In this document: piece by piece, positions 27,054-35,012 of the stretch
Numbering within the stretch: position 1 is the stretch's first letter
Layout of the letters: every line of letters begins with the position of its first letter
Assembly: GCA_005524015.1 (NCBI GenBank)
Contig: SULG01000030.1
Span: 1-36,117 of the forward strand
Direction: 5' to 3'
Origin: Candidatus Jettenia ecosi
Lineage (GTDB): Bacteria; Planctomycetota; Brocadiia; Brocadiales; Brocadiaceae
DNA length: 36,117 bases
The notes under the pieces: model-generated
Seen by the model: only the letters and a program-made list of their open reading frames with translations
Database searches by the model: none
What the model was told of the DNA's origin: nothing
Made by a program: the position numbers and the translations under genes

Positions 27054-27524
27054 ATGGCCAGAATAAAGACTCGTATTGAAAAAAGACACAAAAACAATAA
27101 ACTTTTCTATGGCTGGTGGATTGTTGTAGCGGCATCGGTCGGGCTTTTCATGAGCTATCCTCCCATCATGGTTTATAGCTTCAGTGTTTCTTAAAGCGCT
27201 AAACCAGGAGTTCAATTTGAGCCGTGCCGAGATCTCTTTTGCATTTTCCCTCGCTTCATTGTCAGCAATCCTCTGTGCTCCATTCGTTGGCCGATTCTTC
27301 GACCGCTTTGGCGCATGTAAGATAATTACCTATTCGATGCTGATTTTTAGCCTGTGTTTCATATCTCTTTATTTTCTTTTGCCAAACCTCCGGCACTTAT
27401 ATATCCTGTATTTTATCCTTGGGGCGCCGGCACGGGAACAACATCAATACCATACTCAAATGGAATATCTCACTGGTTCAAAATGAAGGCTTTCGTAGCC
27501 TTTTTATTTCTTACTTTGGGGTGA
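27054..27524 (+). pseudogene. Decayed major facilitator superfamily transporter
   Basis: An MFS N-terminus is readable only in pieces. ATG 27054 starts MARIKTRIEKRHKNNKLFYGWWIVVAASVGLFMSYPP and reaches a stop after YSFSVS at about 27194. The frame moves near 27184 to VFLKALNQEFNLSRAEISFAFSLASL...VGRFFDRFGACK (up to about 27425). It moves again to GTGTTSIPYSNGISHWFKMKAFVAFLFLTLG, ending at TGA 27522-27524. Only the first four or so helices of twelve remain. Two frame changes and a missing C-terminus mark a pseudogene; sequencing error alone would not explain the truncation. It may once have transported a building block. Confidence 0.8.
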
Positions 27525-27871
27525 ACATCTGATACAACGCCGTATTCATTTGATATGTTTCTTTCGGTATGGTTTTGGCAATACCAAATCCCGTATCCAG
27601 AGCGATAAGTTATAGGCCGGAGTTGTACACACAACAGATATACCCGTTTGCAAAAAATACTCCCATTGGAAGATGGCTCAGAAACTCATTCGCAAACTGG
27701 CAAATCCTTTTTTCTCACCCTTTCCACGCTTCGCATGAGTCTTCATAAGCTCCTAGACATTACCCTTACGATTGGGGTTACTACCACATAGTAAGAATAG
27801 GCTGCCGACTGAAAGAGTGAACGTTGACCTGCTTTGTTCTTCTAACGGTGTTTAGAAAAATGGAGACAGAT
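27525..27871. other. 347-bp stretch without a recognised gene
   Basis: It lies between the MFS pseudogene and the end of the RiPP cluster. Short open pieces exist on the minus strand (for example LDTGFGIAKTIPKETYQ near 27540-27600), but no family was recognised. It may be decayed coding or insertion sequence DNA. Confidence 0.5.
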
Positions 27872-28381
27872 TTAATAATCAGCCTCCGGAATTTGCTCCA
27901 TCTTATCAGGAAAACAATACGTTAACTTATAGGTTTTCGTTGCTTCTGTATTTCTTTCCAGGAAAATATCCCCATGGTAAAGAAGCCATGCATGACCCTC
28001 CAATTTCTTTTTTATCTCTCTCTCAAATACCTTATCATATTTCACTCCAAAACATACATGTACATCCATCCCCCATTTCCTCAAAAAATGATAGAGAACT
28101 AAAGTGCGCTTGAGGCAGATATTTTTGCTTTTCAAGGAATTACGACTCAGGATATAGTTCGTAAACTTCACTGCTTTACCTTTTAAATTCTTCAGTTCCA
28201 GGTTCTGGTAAACCTTCAAATCCCGTGGTGTTAACACTCTCATAAGCCTGGGAATGGAGAAGAGTCTTAGCATGACAGGCAACAAAATAATCATGAAAAA
28301 AATTTGAATAAAAAGCAAAAGATCCTCAAAGGAACGAAAATTTGCCCTAAACTTTTTTAGCATGCTAGTCTGACCACCCAT
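27872..28381 (-). CDS. Lasso-peptide B2-type leader peptidase (transglutaminase-like fold)
   Basis: The protein has 169 aa from ATG 28381 (AAAGG six bases upstream); TTG 28387 and ATG 28363 are alternatives. The pattern SKNICLKRTLVLYHFLRKWGMDVHVCFGV...LEGHAWLLYHGD is that of the B2 proteins of lasso-peptide clusters (Transglut_core3). The catalytic triad candidates are C89, H130 and D138. B2 is a cysteine protease that cuts the leader two residues after a conserved Thr, guided by the B1 element. A hydrophobic N-terminal segment (about residues 20-40) may anchor it to the membrane. Its start overlaps the end of the PqqD-like gene by 17 bases, so translation is coupled. Confidence 0.88.
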   Translation of the reverse strand: MGGQTSMLKKFRANFRSFEDLLLFIQIFFMIILLPVMLRLFSIPRLMRVLTPRDLKVYQNLELKNLKGKAVKFTNYILSRNSLKSKNICLKRTLVLYHFLRKWGMDVHVCFGVKYDKVFEREIKKKLEGHAWLLYHGDIFLERNTEATKTYKLTYCFPDKMEQIPEADY

Positions 28382-28667
28382 CTGCAACCTTTACTAATTT
28401 TTCCGTAATAAGTTCATCAATGAGATTAAGAATACTTTCTTTGGCTTTTTCAGGTGAAATATCAAATTCTTTTAAAAACTGCTCGCTTATCTCTTCAGGC
28501 GTAAGACCGCTATTTAGCATTTGCCAGATCCGCAGTCCAGTTTCATTTAAAGTAAAGTACATCTTTGTGCCTAGATGCAGAAGAACTGCCTCCTTGCCCT
28601 CTAAGCCCTCTAACTCCGTAACAACAACCTCAGGGTCAGGTGTTGCATGCTGGTTTAACTGGATCAT
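28365..28667 (-). CDS. PqqD-family RiPP recognition element (lasso B1-like)
   Basis: The protein has 100 aa. It matches the PqqD winged-helix fold that binds RiPP leader peptides and presents them to the modifying enzymes: VVVTELEGLEGKEAVLLHLGTKMYFTLNETGLRIWQMLNSGLTPEEI, then a helical SPEKAKESILNLIDELITEKLVK. GGGAGGT lies five bases before the ATG. It is coupled to the B2 gene and is separated from the radical SAM gene by a 277-bp repeat-bearing gap, so it may have its own promoter. Confidence 0.9.
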   Translation of the reverse strand: MIQLNQHATPDPEVVVTELEGLEGKEAVLLHLGTKMYFTLNETGLRIWQMLNSGLTPEEISEQFLKEFDISPEKAKESILNLIDELITEKLVKVADGWSD

Positions 28668-28813
28668 CGATACCTCCCGCTCATTTATTTAATGTACAAT
28701 AAATTTCAAACTCTTGTGATTCCCCTCTAAAAAGAGGCATACACTCCTTACTCCCCTTTCGGGCGGGGAAAGGATGTGTGGTTTTGCCGCAGCACACCCC
28801 CCGGCTACTATGG

Positions 28814-28868
28814 TAGGTCAAGCGTCTTCGCCTGACATCATGGTGACAAGCGGAGACGCTTGTCCTAT
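28814..28868. repeat. Imperfect 55-bp inverted repeat splitting the RiPP cluster
   Basis: Arms TAGGTCAAGCGTCTTCGCC and its near-complement GCGGAGACGCTTGTCCTA (28851-28868) fold back around CATCATGG. A second perfect short hairpin, AATGTACAG/CTGTACATT, lies at about 28912-28939. Both are in the only sizeable gap of the cluster (28668-28944) and look like inserted dispersed palindromes. Confidence 0.65.
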
Positions 28869-28944
28869 CAATGAGGGAAGCTTAAAAGTCGCTACCGAAG
28901 GCAGCCTAATGTACAGTTCACGATCTGTACATTACAACTCATAT

Positions 28945-29946
28945 TTATTTCGTCCAGACAAGGCTTGACCATGGATTTTCGGGGTAGTAGCTGAGCCAAT
29001 CTACTTTCCTGAAATAATTTAAGCAATACCAGCATGGAAAGTAGTCTGAATCTTTAAACTTTCCATTGTTATATAGTGTATGTTTATCTTTTTGAAACTT
29101 CCTGTTAGCCTGAACCAAACGCCCATAAGCCTCAGAAAAACGCATCTCATGCAAATTGCCTATTATATCATCATTTCCCACATCTTCTCCATGTCCGGAT
29201 AAATTACAGCACGCGGTAATATTACCCCTCCAATTGACACTAATTTCCTGCATTTTTAAAGGGGCACAGGGAAAGAGGTCTGTCGTATAGTATCCAGAAG
29301 CCATAACAATAGGCATATGCAAAGTATTTTGGAGTTGCCAAATGATAGCCTCAGTCTCCTTTCGCTCAGCAGGCGAAAGGCCCAGGTATTCCGTCTCAGT
29401 TCTCGGATGAGAAATAAGATGACCGAATCTCAGTCCTCGGCTTCCCAATTTAGCGGCAAGCCCAGCCATCTCTTTTAATTCGCCACGATTGTAGGATGTA
29501 ATGACTGTATTGAAGGTAAAGGGAACATCCTTTACCACACAAATGCTTACGGCCTGCATCATCCTCCGGTATGAGTCCCTTCCACGAAGCCTGTCATGTG
29601 TCTCTTCCCTGGCACCATCCAGGCTAAAGGTAATTCCTGTAAGCTTATTACTGTGAGGGAGCAACTTCTCATAAATTCTGGTAAAATTCCAACCGTTCGT
29701 AACAAAGCCAAAGTTATATCCGGCTTCGGATACCATCGTGAGCATCTCTGTAAATCCGGGATGCAACGTTGGCTCTCCACCGGTAAAGGAGATGTAATCA
29801 AAACCATGCTTCCTGGCATTTTGGAGAATCCTTTCGAAAATTTCTATTTTCAGGTCTCCATCACCACTATGCCTCCTATCAAGACAGTGATGACAGCTTA
29901 AATTACAGCGATTAGTAAGTTCTATTAACATCCCTCTATGGTTCAT
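28945..29946 (-). CDS. Radical SAM/SPASM peptide-modifying enzyme
   Basis: The protein has 333 aa. The radical SAM cluster motif is ELTNRCNLSCHHC (C14, C18, C21), followed by the glycine motif SFTGGEPTLHPGF. The C-terminal region has SPASM-like cysteines for auxiliary iron-sulfur clusters (FPCAPLKMQEISVNWRGNITACCNL and YFPCWYCLNYF). Such enzymes install C-C, C-S or C-O crosslinks or epimerise residues in RiPP precursors. It overlaps the kinase-like gene by 4 bases and lies in the same unit as the precursor peptide, which is its likely substrate. Confidence 0.9.
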   Translation of the reverse strand: MNHRGMLIELTNRCNLSCHHCLDRRHSGDGDLKIEIFERILQNARKHGFDYISFTGGEPTLHPGFTEMLTMVSEAGYNFGFVTNGWNFTRIYEKLLPHSNKLTGITFSLDGAREETHDRLRGRDSYRRMMQAVSICVVKDVPFTFNTVITSYNRGELKEMAGLAAKLGSRGLRFGHLISHPRTETEYLGLSPAERKETEAIIWQLQNTLHMPIVMASGYYTTDLFPCAPLKMQEISVNWRGNITACCNLSGHGEDVGNDDIIGNLHEMRFSEAYGRLVQANRKFQKDKHTLYNNGKFKDSDYFPCWYCLNYFRKVDWLSYYPENPWSSLVWTK

Positions 29947-30953
29947 TCTTGTTTTGTCTTCATAAAGATTTTGATATTGTTCAACAGAAAATCTGAAATC
30001 TTCTCAGGCTCTTCATAGAAGTCTCGCCCTGCAAGGAGTTCATAGCTATATGATTGAGATACAAGCCGCCTAAGGGTCTCTAAATGTACATTGACCCCCT
30101 GACGTTTAAAAAATAGTGATGCACTTTGTCTCATTAATTTGATTAAGGCAGATGTTTGATCTATGTGTATCAGCTTACTCTCAGGTTGAGAAACTATTTG
30201 GGTGTAAATCAATACTCTGGGAAAACAGTTTGACCAAAATTTATTGGGATATACCAGTTCCATATCTAAAAATCGCTTGGCACTCTCCTCATATATCGGT
30301 TCCTCAAGATAAGGCGCTATTTCAGGGTAGTGGCGGACCAAGGTAGTATCGAGATAAAAATGCTTCCGAAAGGCAAAGACCTCAACCCCAACCGCCGATG
30401 GTCTAAGAAAAAGAGTATCGTCTGAGATATATTGCCAGCCTTGATGAACCAAACTGAGAGCGGTACTTGATTTGCCGCTGCCTGACTTCCCTAAAAACAG
30501 ATACCCGATGCCTTCCCTTAACAGTGCGGCAGCATGAAGGTCATAGAAACCCAGAGGAGCAAGAAGATGGATAAGACCGATAAGAAAGAAGTTATACTTG
30601 GATAAAAGTGGTTTTTCCTTAAAAGAGCGATGGAGGGTTACGAACCCGGTTCCCGCTTGAGGCTGGAGCTGAAAAATGGATAATCCGTCAGTAAGGTAAA
30701 CACAGCCACCGGCCTCAAAGACCGATAAATCATAGCAGCAAAAAGGCCCTGATACCGAATGTGGGATATCCAGGGATGCATCAGTCGTGGTAAATTTCAA
30801 CTCAATATGAACGGAATTAGCTATACCGCTTAGTTTAACAAAGGGAAGGGGAGAGATGAATTGCTCAACTTCCACCTCGATCCCTTCCCCTTCCCATCGG
30901 ACCTCAACGGTTATTTCGTAGAAAGAGTAGAAAGAAACCCCTGCTTCAATCAT
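29943..30953 (-). CDS. HPr-kinase-like serine kinase/ATPase of a RiPP cluster
   Basis: The protein has 336 aa from ATG 30953 (GGGAAG upstream); the frame extends to a TTG at 30998. The C-terminal half has LHAAALLREGIGYLFLGKSGSGKSSTALSLV, with Walker A GKSGSGKS (155-162), and YISDDTLFLRP (about 177), both typical of HPr kinase/phosphorylase homologues. The N-terminal half is a beta-rich domain of no known family. Relatives occur in lasso clusters, where one phosphorylates the C-terminal serine of the peptide, and in SynChlorMet cassettes. Here the target could be the precursor's Ser53, the single core serine, but this is speculative. Confidence 0.8.
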   Translation of the reverse strand: MIEAGVSFYSFYEITVEVRWEGEGIEVEVEQFISPLPFVKLSGIANSVHIELKFTTTDASLDIPHSVSGPFCCYDLSVFEAGGCVYLTDGLSIFQLQPQAGTGFVTLHRSFKEKPLLSKYNFFLIGLIHLLAPLGFYDLHAAALLREGIGYLFLGKSGSGKSSTALSLVHQGWQYISDDTLFLRPSAVGVEVFAFRKHFYLDTTLVRHYPEIAPYLEEPIYEESAKRFLDMELVYPNKFWSNCFPRVLIYTQIVSQPESKLIHIDQTSALIKLMRQSASLFFKRQGVNVHLETLRRLVSQSYSYELLAGRDFYEEPEKISDFLLNNIKIFMKTKQE

Positions 30954-31047
30954 CTCAACTTCCCATTTTATTCGCTTGTTATAACTAAATAAAAGCAAAC
31001 AATATAATTTACCATATAAGTTGCTTTTATTTATCCTGAGGGAAACG

Positions 31048-31072
31048 AAAGATCTTTCAGAAAAGATCCTTT
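31048..31072. repeat. Short hairpin between precursor and kinase genes
   Basis: AAAGATCTTTCAGAAAAGATCCTTT folds as two near-complementary arms (AAAGATCTTT and AAAGATCCTTT). The flanking CGTTTCCCTCAGGATAA on the minus strand resembles a dispersed repeat. It may attenuate read-through from the precursor gene into the enzyme genes, but there is no strong T-run. Confidence 0.4.
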
Positions 31073-31126
31073 ACGTTGTCCAGAATAAATGAAACCCTTA
31101 CGTTATGAAAAAATATTTCTTTATTT

Positions 31127-31306
31127 TCATTCATATGGCGCAAAAGAACCAAAGAACCCACCGGTAATCTCAGTTGCATCCCCATGTTTCGTAAGCTTTG
31201 GCTCAATGAATGTTAATTTGGGCTCGGTAAAAGACTTTCTGGTTTGAGAATCACCTACCCCCTTAACTTCCTGATCTATATATCCTGCTGAAATTTTTCC
31301 TGACAT
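31127..31306 (-). CDS. RiPP precursor peptide with a lasso-type leader
   Basis: The peptide has 59 aa from ATG 31306; the AGGAGGTGAT site just upstream is a near-perfect Shine-Dalgarno sequence and decides against the GTG at 31315. The leader motif Y/F-x2-P-x-L-x3-G-x5-T-x is matched exactly: F33, P36, L38, G42, T48, G49. A copy of its first part sits just upstream (FTEPKLT 26-32, FIEPKLT 33-39). Cutting two residues after T48 would free a 10-residue core, GFFGSFAPYE. That core has only one acidic residue, the last, so a classic lasso ring (residue 7-9 acceptor plus tail) is unlikely. It is first in a unit with kinase-like, radical SAM, PqqD-like and B2 genes. Confidence 0.8.
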   Translation of the reverse strand: MSGKISAGYIDQEVKGVGDSQTRKSFTEPKLTFIEPKLTKHGDATEITGGFFGSFAPYE

Positions 31307-31458
31307 TTTTATCACCTCCTTTTTATATGCTATATCTTACCATGTTTTATTGGTATTCTCACCGATATTTATTGCCCTTTTCCCCTTAATTCAATGACGG
31401 GGAAGTCTTCCAGAGGGCAGGTGCGGCTGCGGTCCTTACGAACATGCTTACCCAGGAG

Positions 31459-33810
31459 CTATGGACTAGGGACGTCGATTGTCGCTTGCATCTCTAGGCC
31501 TGCGGCCGAGATCGAGCGCAGGTTGAAGCCGCTTGGCGTGCCGTCCGCCCAACGCAGCTTAGCATGGGAAGGATCTGGATCCTCGGAGAGGAGATCGTAA
31601 TCTGTCCCAGGCTGTGCCCCATCCCACAGGGCCTGACTGTTATCAAAAAAAGCTGTCATGGGCCGGATCATCCGGATAGCGCGCCTACTCCAGGCGTCCG
31701 GAGGTAGCGTGTCCCAATCTTCTTGTTCGACGCCAGGCGGCGGGGGTACAGTCCCGTAAACGGCTGGGTCCTCCATGATGTGCCAGACCGCTAGTCCACC
31801 ATTGTCGTCAATCTCTCTATCATAGGAGTTCCCGCGCCAACGGTTCTCGACGATGAAATACTCCTTGGCCCCGTGCGTAGGGTTGAGGAGAACCCAGACA
31901 TCATGATGTTCCTCCACGTTGGGGAGTCTGTACTGTCCATCACGAAAGATGATCTTGGGCCGCACCCAGCCAAGCTTGAGCTTGTGGAAAGGATCCAGAT
32001 GGGGGGCTTCGATGTGCTGGTCCATCAGCGAATAGCCGCCTGCAGCAGAGGGGTTGTCAAATACATTGAGGCATTCTTTTTCGGGATCATCATCTCTATG
32101 CTTTAGGCAGTAGCCAAAGTACATGTCTTTCGCCCCAAGGAGTAGGTGGCTTAGCTCATGGGCAACAAGACCAATATTTGGCGGGTTGCCGATATAAAAC
32201 TCAGCCATGACATTCACTTGCACGCCGTCTACTATTAGCGGTTCCTTGGTAGGATATTCACGGCCAACAACGCCATTAACAGTACCAAAAGGATTATCCT
32301 GAGGAATAATAATCGAAATCCCCAGTTCATCAGGACTAAGCACCTTGTCACCATTGCTGTCATAGGCTGCGAAATCGAAATCAACATCGGCCTTGCGAAT
32401 CGCCTCGGCCCACTTCTCAGCGTGGCCATTTAACCAACCATCCTTGTCCTTATCGATTGGATCGTTCTTCTCGTTTTCATTTGCGTAATGATCAAAGGGC
32501 TTGTCAGCGTCATACCAGCCAAACACGCCTGCATTCTCAATAGTGAAGTAGCCATTACTGTTCTCCAGGAAGTAATCACGTACGCTGTTTGTTACTCCAA
32601 AGAGCGCGTCTTCGATTACGGATCGGTCTAGCCTCGGATCACTATCCCAATCCCAGAGTATGGCGATAATATTGCGGGGTGTCCTGACCCGCTTGAGCGA
32701 CTGAAATGGATTACCCAGACCATCGGTCAAAAGCCGAGGTTTGGAATACCCCCAAAAGACCAAGAGGTGTCCGTTTTGATCCGGTGCCGCGAAGTGCTCG
32801 ACCACACTATCACCATCGGTGGTAAGCCAACTTGCTGGATCAGCAGAGATCGTGCGACCGGTGATCTCTGACAGGTTCACAGCCTGCCAATCGCGTGATG
32901 GCTTCCACCAATACAGGAGTAAGGATCCCGATGGGCTGCGAGTACCCAGTAGCTCCACGTTCTCGTTACCGTCTGCAAGCTGGTAGACCGTCGGTACGCC
33001 GTTGGCTACCTTTCCGTCTGCTACGTGTGATGTAACGTTGACGAATTGCCAATCAGCACGGGGCGACCAGTAGAACACCAGCAGATCCCCGTTTTGACTC
33101 TGCCCGGCAAGGTGTTCGACCGTATAGCGGCCGTCTCTCGTCTGCCAACTGGTTACTGGTCCAACAATCTTCTGACCAGTCTTCTCGGTAACGTTGACGA
33201 ATTGCCAATCAGCACGGGGCGACCAGTAGAACACCAGCAGATCCCCGTTTTGACTCTGCCCGGCAAGGTGTTCGACCGTATAGCGGCCGTCTGGCGTCTG
33301 CCAACTGGTTACTGGTCCGGCAATCTTCTGGCCAGTAATTGCTGTCACATCAACAGGGTCGGGCATTCCACCAACCCGAACGACTGTGCCCAACGCATCC
33401 ACATGAAAGGTAAACTTGCTTGGGGAAGCAAGGCCTATGATAAAATCAACTTTAAAATTTTCTTCCGGGCTGAGTGCCCCATCGAAATAATTTCCTGTAA
33501 AAGGCACGGTTAATGTGCTCCCAATACCTCCTGCATGCCCATCTGCATTTAGGAGCAGATTCCCGCCAGTTAGTTGTATTACTTGAAAAGCTAGTTTAGT
33601 TAGATTATCTTTAGAAGCATTCTTAAATGTTGCTGTGATAGTAAACGTTCCCCAAGCCCCACCATCAACAGGCGTTGGATTAAAGCTTGTCTTTGTCCCG
33701 ATCAGTGAAAGACGGTTGTTTATAAGTTCTTGTTCTTGGGCAAAAGATTTAGGAAGGAACCAACTGCTGACAACGGAAATAATAACGGTAATTATACAAA
33801 TGCATCTCAT
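31459..33810 (-). CDS. Secreted M6-like zinc metalloprotease with repeat domain
   Basis: The protein has 783 aa from ATG 33810, eight bases after AGGAGG; ATGs further upstream are in frame but less well placed. A signal peptide (MRCICIITVIISVVSSWFLPKSFAQ) sends it out of the cytoplasm. A beta domain follows, then four repeats of about 50 residues with the pattern GDLLVFYWSPRADWQFVNV; the first two are almost identical. The catalytic domain holds the zinc motif HELSH (H551, E552, H555) and EF-hand-like loops (DKDKDGWLNG, DSNGDKVLSPDEL), typical of immune inhibitor A-type (M6) proteases. It is visibly GC-richer than its neighbours, suggesting transfer. It is likely a degradative or surface enzyme; its target is unknown. 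Confidence 0.8.
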   Translation of the reverse strand: MRCICIITVIISVVSSWFLPKSFAQEQELINNRLSLIGTKTSFNPTPVDGGAWGTFTITATFKNASKDNLTKLAFQVIQLTGGNLLLNADGHAGGIGSTLTVPFTGNYFDGALSPEENFKVDFIIGLASPSKFTFHVDALGTVVRVGGMPDPVDVTAITGQKIAGPVTSWQTPDGRYTVEHLAGQSQNGDLLVFYWSPRADWQFVNVTEKTGQKIVGPVTSWQTRDGRYTVEHLAGQSQNGDLLVFYWSPRADWQFVNVTSHVADGKVANGVPTVYQLADGNENVELLGTRSPSGSLLLYWWKPSRDWQAVNLSEITGRTISADPASWLTTDGDSVVEHFAAPDQNGHLLVFWGYSKPRLLTDGLGNPFQSLKRVRTPRNIIAILWDWDSDPRLDRSVIEDALFGVTNSVRDYFLENSNGYFTIENAGVFGWYDADKPFDHYANENEKNDPIDKDKDGWLNGHAEKWAEAIRKADVDFDFAAYDSNGDKVLSPDELGISIIIPQDNPFGTVNGVVGREYPTKEPLIVDGVQVNVMAEFYIGNPPNIGLVAHELSHLLLGAKDMYFGYCLKHRDDDPEKECLNVFDNPSAAGGYSLMDQHIEAPHLDPFHKLKLGWVRPKIIFRDGQYRLPNVEEHHDVWVLLNPTHGAKEYFIVENRWRGNSYDREIDDNGGLAVWHIMEDPAVYGTVPPPPGVEQEDWDTLPPDAWSRRAIRMIRPMTAFFDNSQALWDGAQPGTDYDLLSEDPDPSHAKLRWADGTPSGFNLRSISAAGLEMQATIDVPSP
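33034..33345. repeat. Near-identical 156-bp tandem duplication in the protease gene
   Basis: Unit 33034-33189 is repeated at 33190-33345 with only a handful of differences (for example TCTCGTC versus TGGCGTC and ACAATCTTCTGACC versus GCAATCTTCTGGCC). It encodes 52 residues, the repeat TGQKIxGPVTSWQTxDGRYT onward. The high identity shows a recent in-frame duplication. Confidence 0.9.
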
Positions 33811-33885
33811 TGCCATATCCTCCTTGTTTTTTAATTTAGGTGTCACAAAAATCACTTGCAGAATTTGGGTTATAATCAATCTACA

Positions 33886-34410
33886 CTACTGCTCCTTTTC
33901 AAACTCCGAAGGATCGAACTCAAATTTAAATGGCTCTGATCGTGTAGGCTTTTCTTTGATAGTTTCTTCTGATGCTGGCGATGGTAACTCCTGTCTTGCA
34001 ACTACTTCTCTTAATTTGCCTTCTGGTAGGATAGTTATTTTCATTACCCTTCCTTTCTCCTTCCCCGACTCCTTTATAAATGCGTAGTTTTTGCTTAAGC
34101 TCTTTATGGCATCTTCCAGGGGAAGCTTGTTAAATGCCAGCGTAATCCTCTCATCGGGGATATTGGCAACCATTTCGATCTTCATCCTCCGGCCTATCGC
34201 TTCTAAGATTTCTTTTACTGAAGCATCCCTTGCCCTGAGAGAGAGAAGGCTGTCGTTTGTCGTGAGAATAAATTTAGATTTACGCACCGATTCTCCTTCG
34301 GTCTTTCTATCAGTCTCCCCTCCAAACAGACCCGCCGTGATTATTAGTAAAGGTAAAAGCAAGATAATAACCCCAGAACACCTTTCCATCCCTCTCCTTA
34401 CGTTGCACAT
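33886..34410 (-). CDS. Small STN/secretin N-domain-like protein
   Basis: The protein has 174 aa. A hydrophobic segment (about residues 13-31, GVIILLLPLLIITAGLFGG) is a signal peptide or anchor. Residues about 50-110 match the short secretin/TonB (STN) domain: LLSLRARDASVKEILEAIGRRMKIEMV, then ERITLAFNKLPLEDAIKSLSKNY. The C-terminal tail is charged and low in complexity. AAGGAGG lies about ten bases before ATG 34410; a later ATG at 34389 also has a ribosome site. It may act in the periplasm with a secretin or as a periplasmic adaptor. It lies 75 bases upstream of the metalloprotease gene on the same strand and may be co-transcribed with it. Confidence 0.7.
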   Translation of the reverse strand: MCNVRRGMERCSGVIILLLPLLIITAGLFGGETDRKTEGESVRKSKFILTTNDSLLSLRARDASVKEILEAIGRRMKIEMVANIPDERITLAFNKLPLEDAIKSLSKNYAFIKESGKEKGRVMKITILPEGKLREVVARQELPSPASEETIKEKPTRSEPFKFEFDPSEFEKEQ

Positions 34411-34653
34411 ATACCTTTTCCTCCTTAAAAAATCATATTTTTTTGTTTCGGCGAGAGGACTTGCCGAAACATCTGAAATATTTTCAGGGTTTTCACACCC
34501 AACGAAGTAAACTTGAACTATTAGAACTTATAACCACCAGTTATTTGCCATATTGGTTATGGTCACAAAACCCGCATAAATAAAAACCCTATGCTATTAA
34601 GATACTTAACAGAAGAAAAGAGGATGGTAAGAAGGCTGTCTTTTATTCATGGT

Positions 34654-34677
34654 AGAGACGTATTGCAATACGTCTCT
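34654..34677. repeat. 24-bp perfect palindrome related to the riboswitch palindrome
   Basis: AGAGACGTATTG at 34654-34665 is exactly complementary to 34666-34677. Together with the preceding ATTCATGGT it shares ATTCATGGTAGAGACG with the 60-bp palindrome at 19654, marking both as copies of one dispersed family; here the outer arms have decayed. Confidence 0.8.
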
Positions 34678-34963
34678 CCTGTTTCCATCACGCTTAAAGA
34701 TCCTACAATTTGAGTCCTCTCATCGTGAAGGATTTGCCTTTATCGTTGTTTTGGAATAAAGGAAAAATAGATAAGCGGTGAAAAAAGAGGCGTTCAAACT
34801 ATATGCCAGTTGATATAAAAATCTTACAGCAGTTTTCAATCCATTAATTATGGGTTACTGTAAATTAAAAAGTAAAAATAGTTTAACGGTAATTTGACAG
34901 CAAAAATAAATTTAATAATATGGCGAAGTAAAGAGAAAAGACATGTAAGCTAAACAAGAAAAA

Positions 34964-35012
34964 GTGCGCCACGACACACTGTATATTCGACACATAGTGT
35001 GTCATGGCACAC
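34964..35012. repeat. Inverted repeat with GTGYGCCAYGACACACT arms
   Basis: Arms 34964-34980 and 34996-35012 are 17 bp and complementary except for two positions that still allow G-T pairing. The loop is 15 bases. No T-run follows, so it is a repeat rather than a terminator. Confidence 0.75.

Noticed and set aside
31020-31126. Strong terminator between RiPP precursor and kinase genes
   Set aside because: A weak hairpin exists, but the flanking bases match a dispersed repeat and no run of Ts follows on the minus strand.
27872-31306. Calling the cluster a standard lasso-peptide cluster
   Set aside because: No asparagine-synthetase-like cyclase is present and the predicted core lacks an acidic residue at position 7-9 and a tail.
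33046-33513. 155-aa antisense frame opposite the metalloprotease
   Set aside because: It is a shadow of the duplicated 156-bp repeat on the other strand; the protease frame has signal peptide, repeats and HELSH motif.
34445-34470. Intrinsic terminator upstream of the STN-like gene
   Set aside because: The GTTTCGGC/GCCGAAAC hairpin has no T-tract in the right position on either strand.
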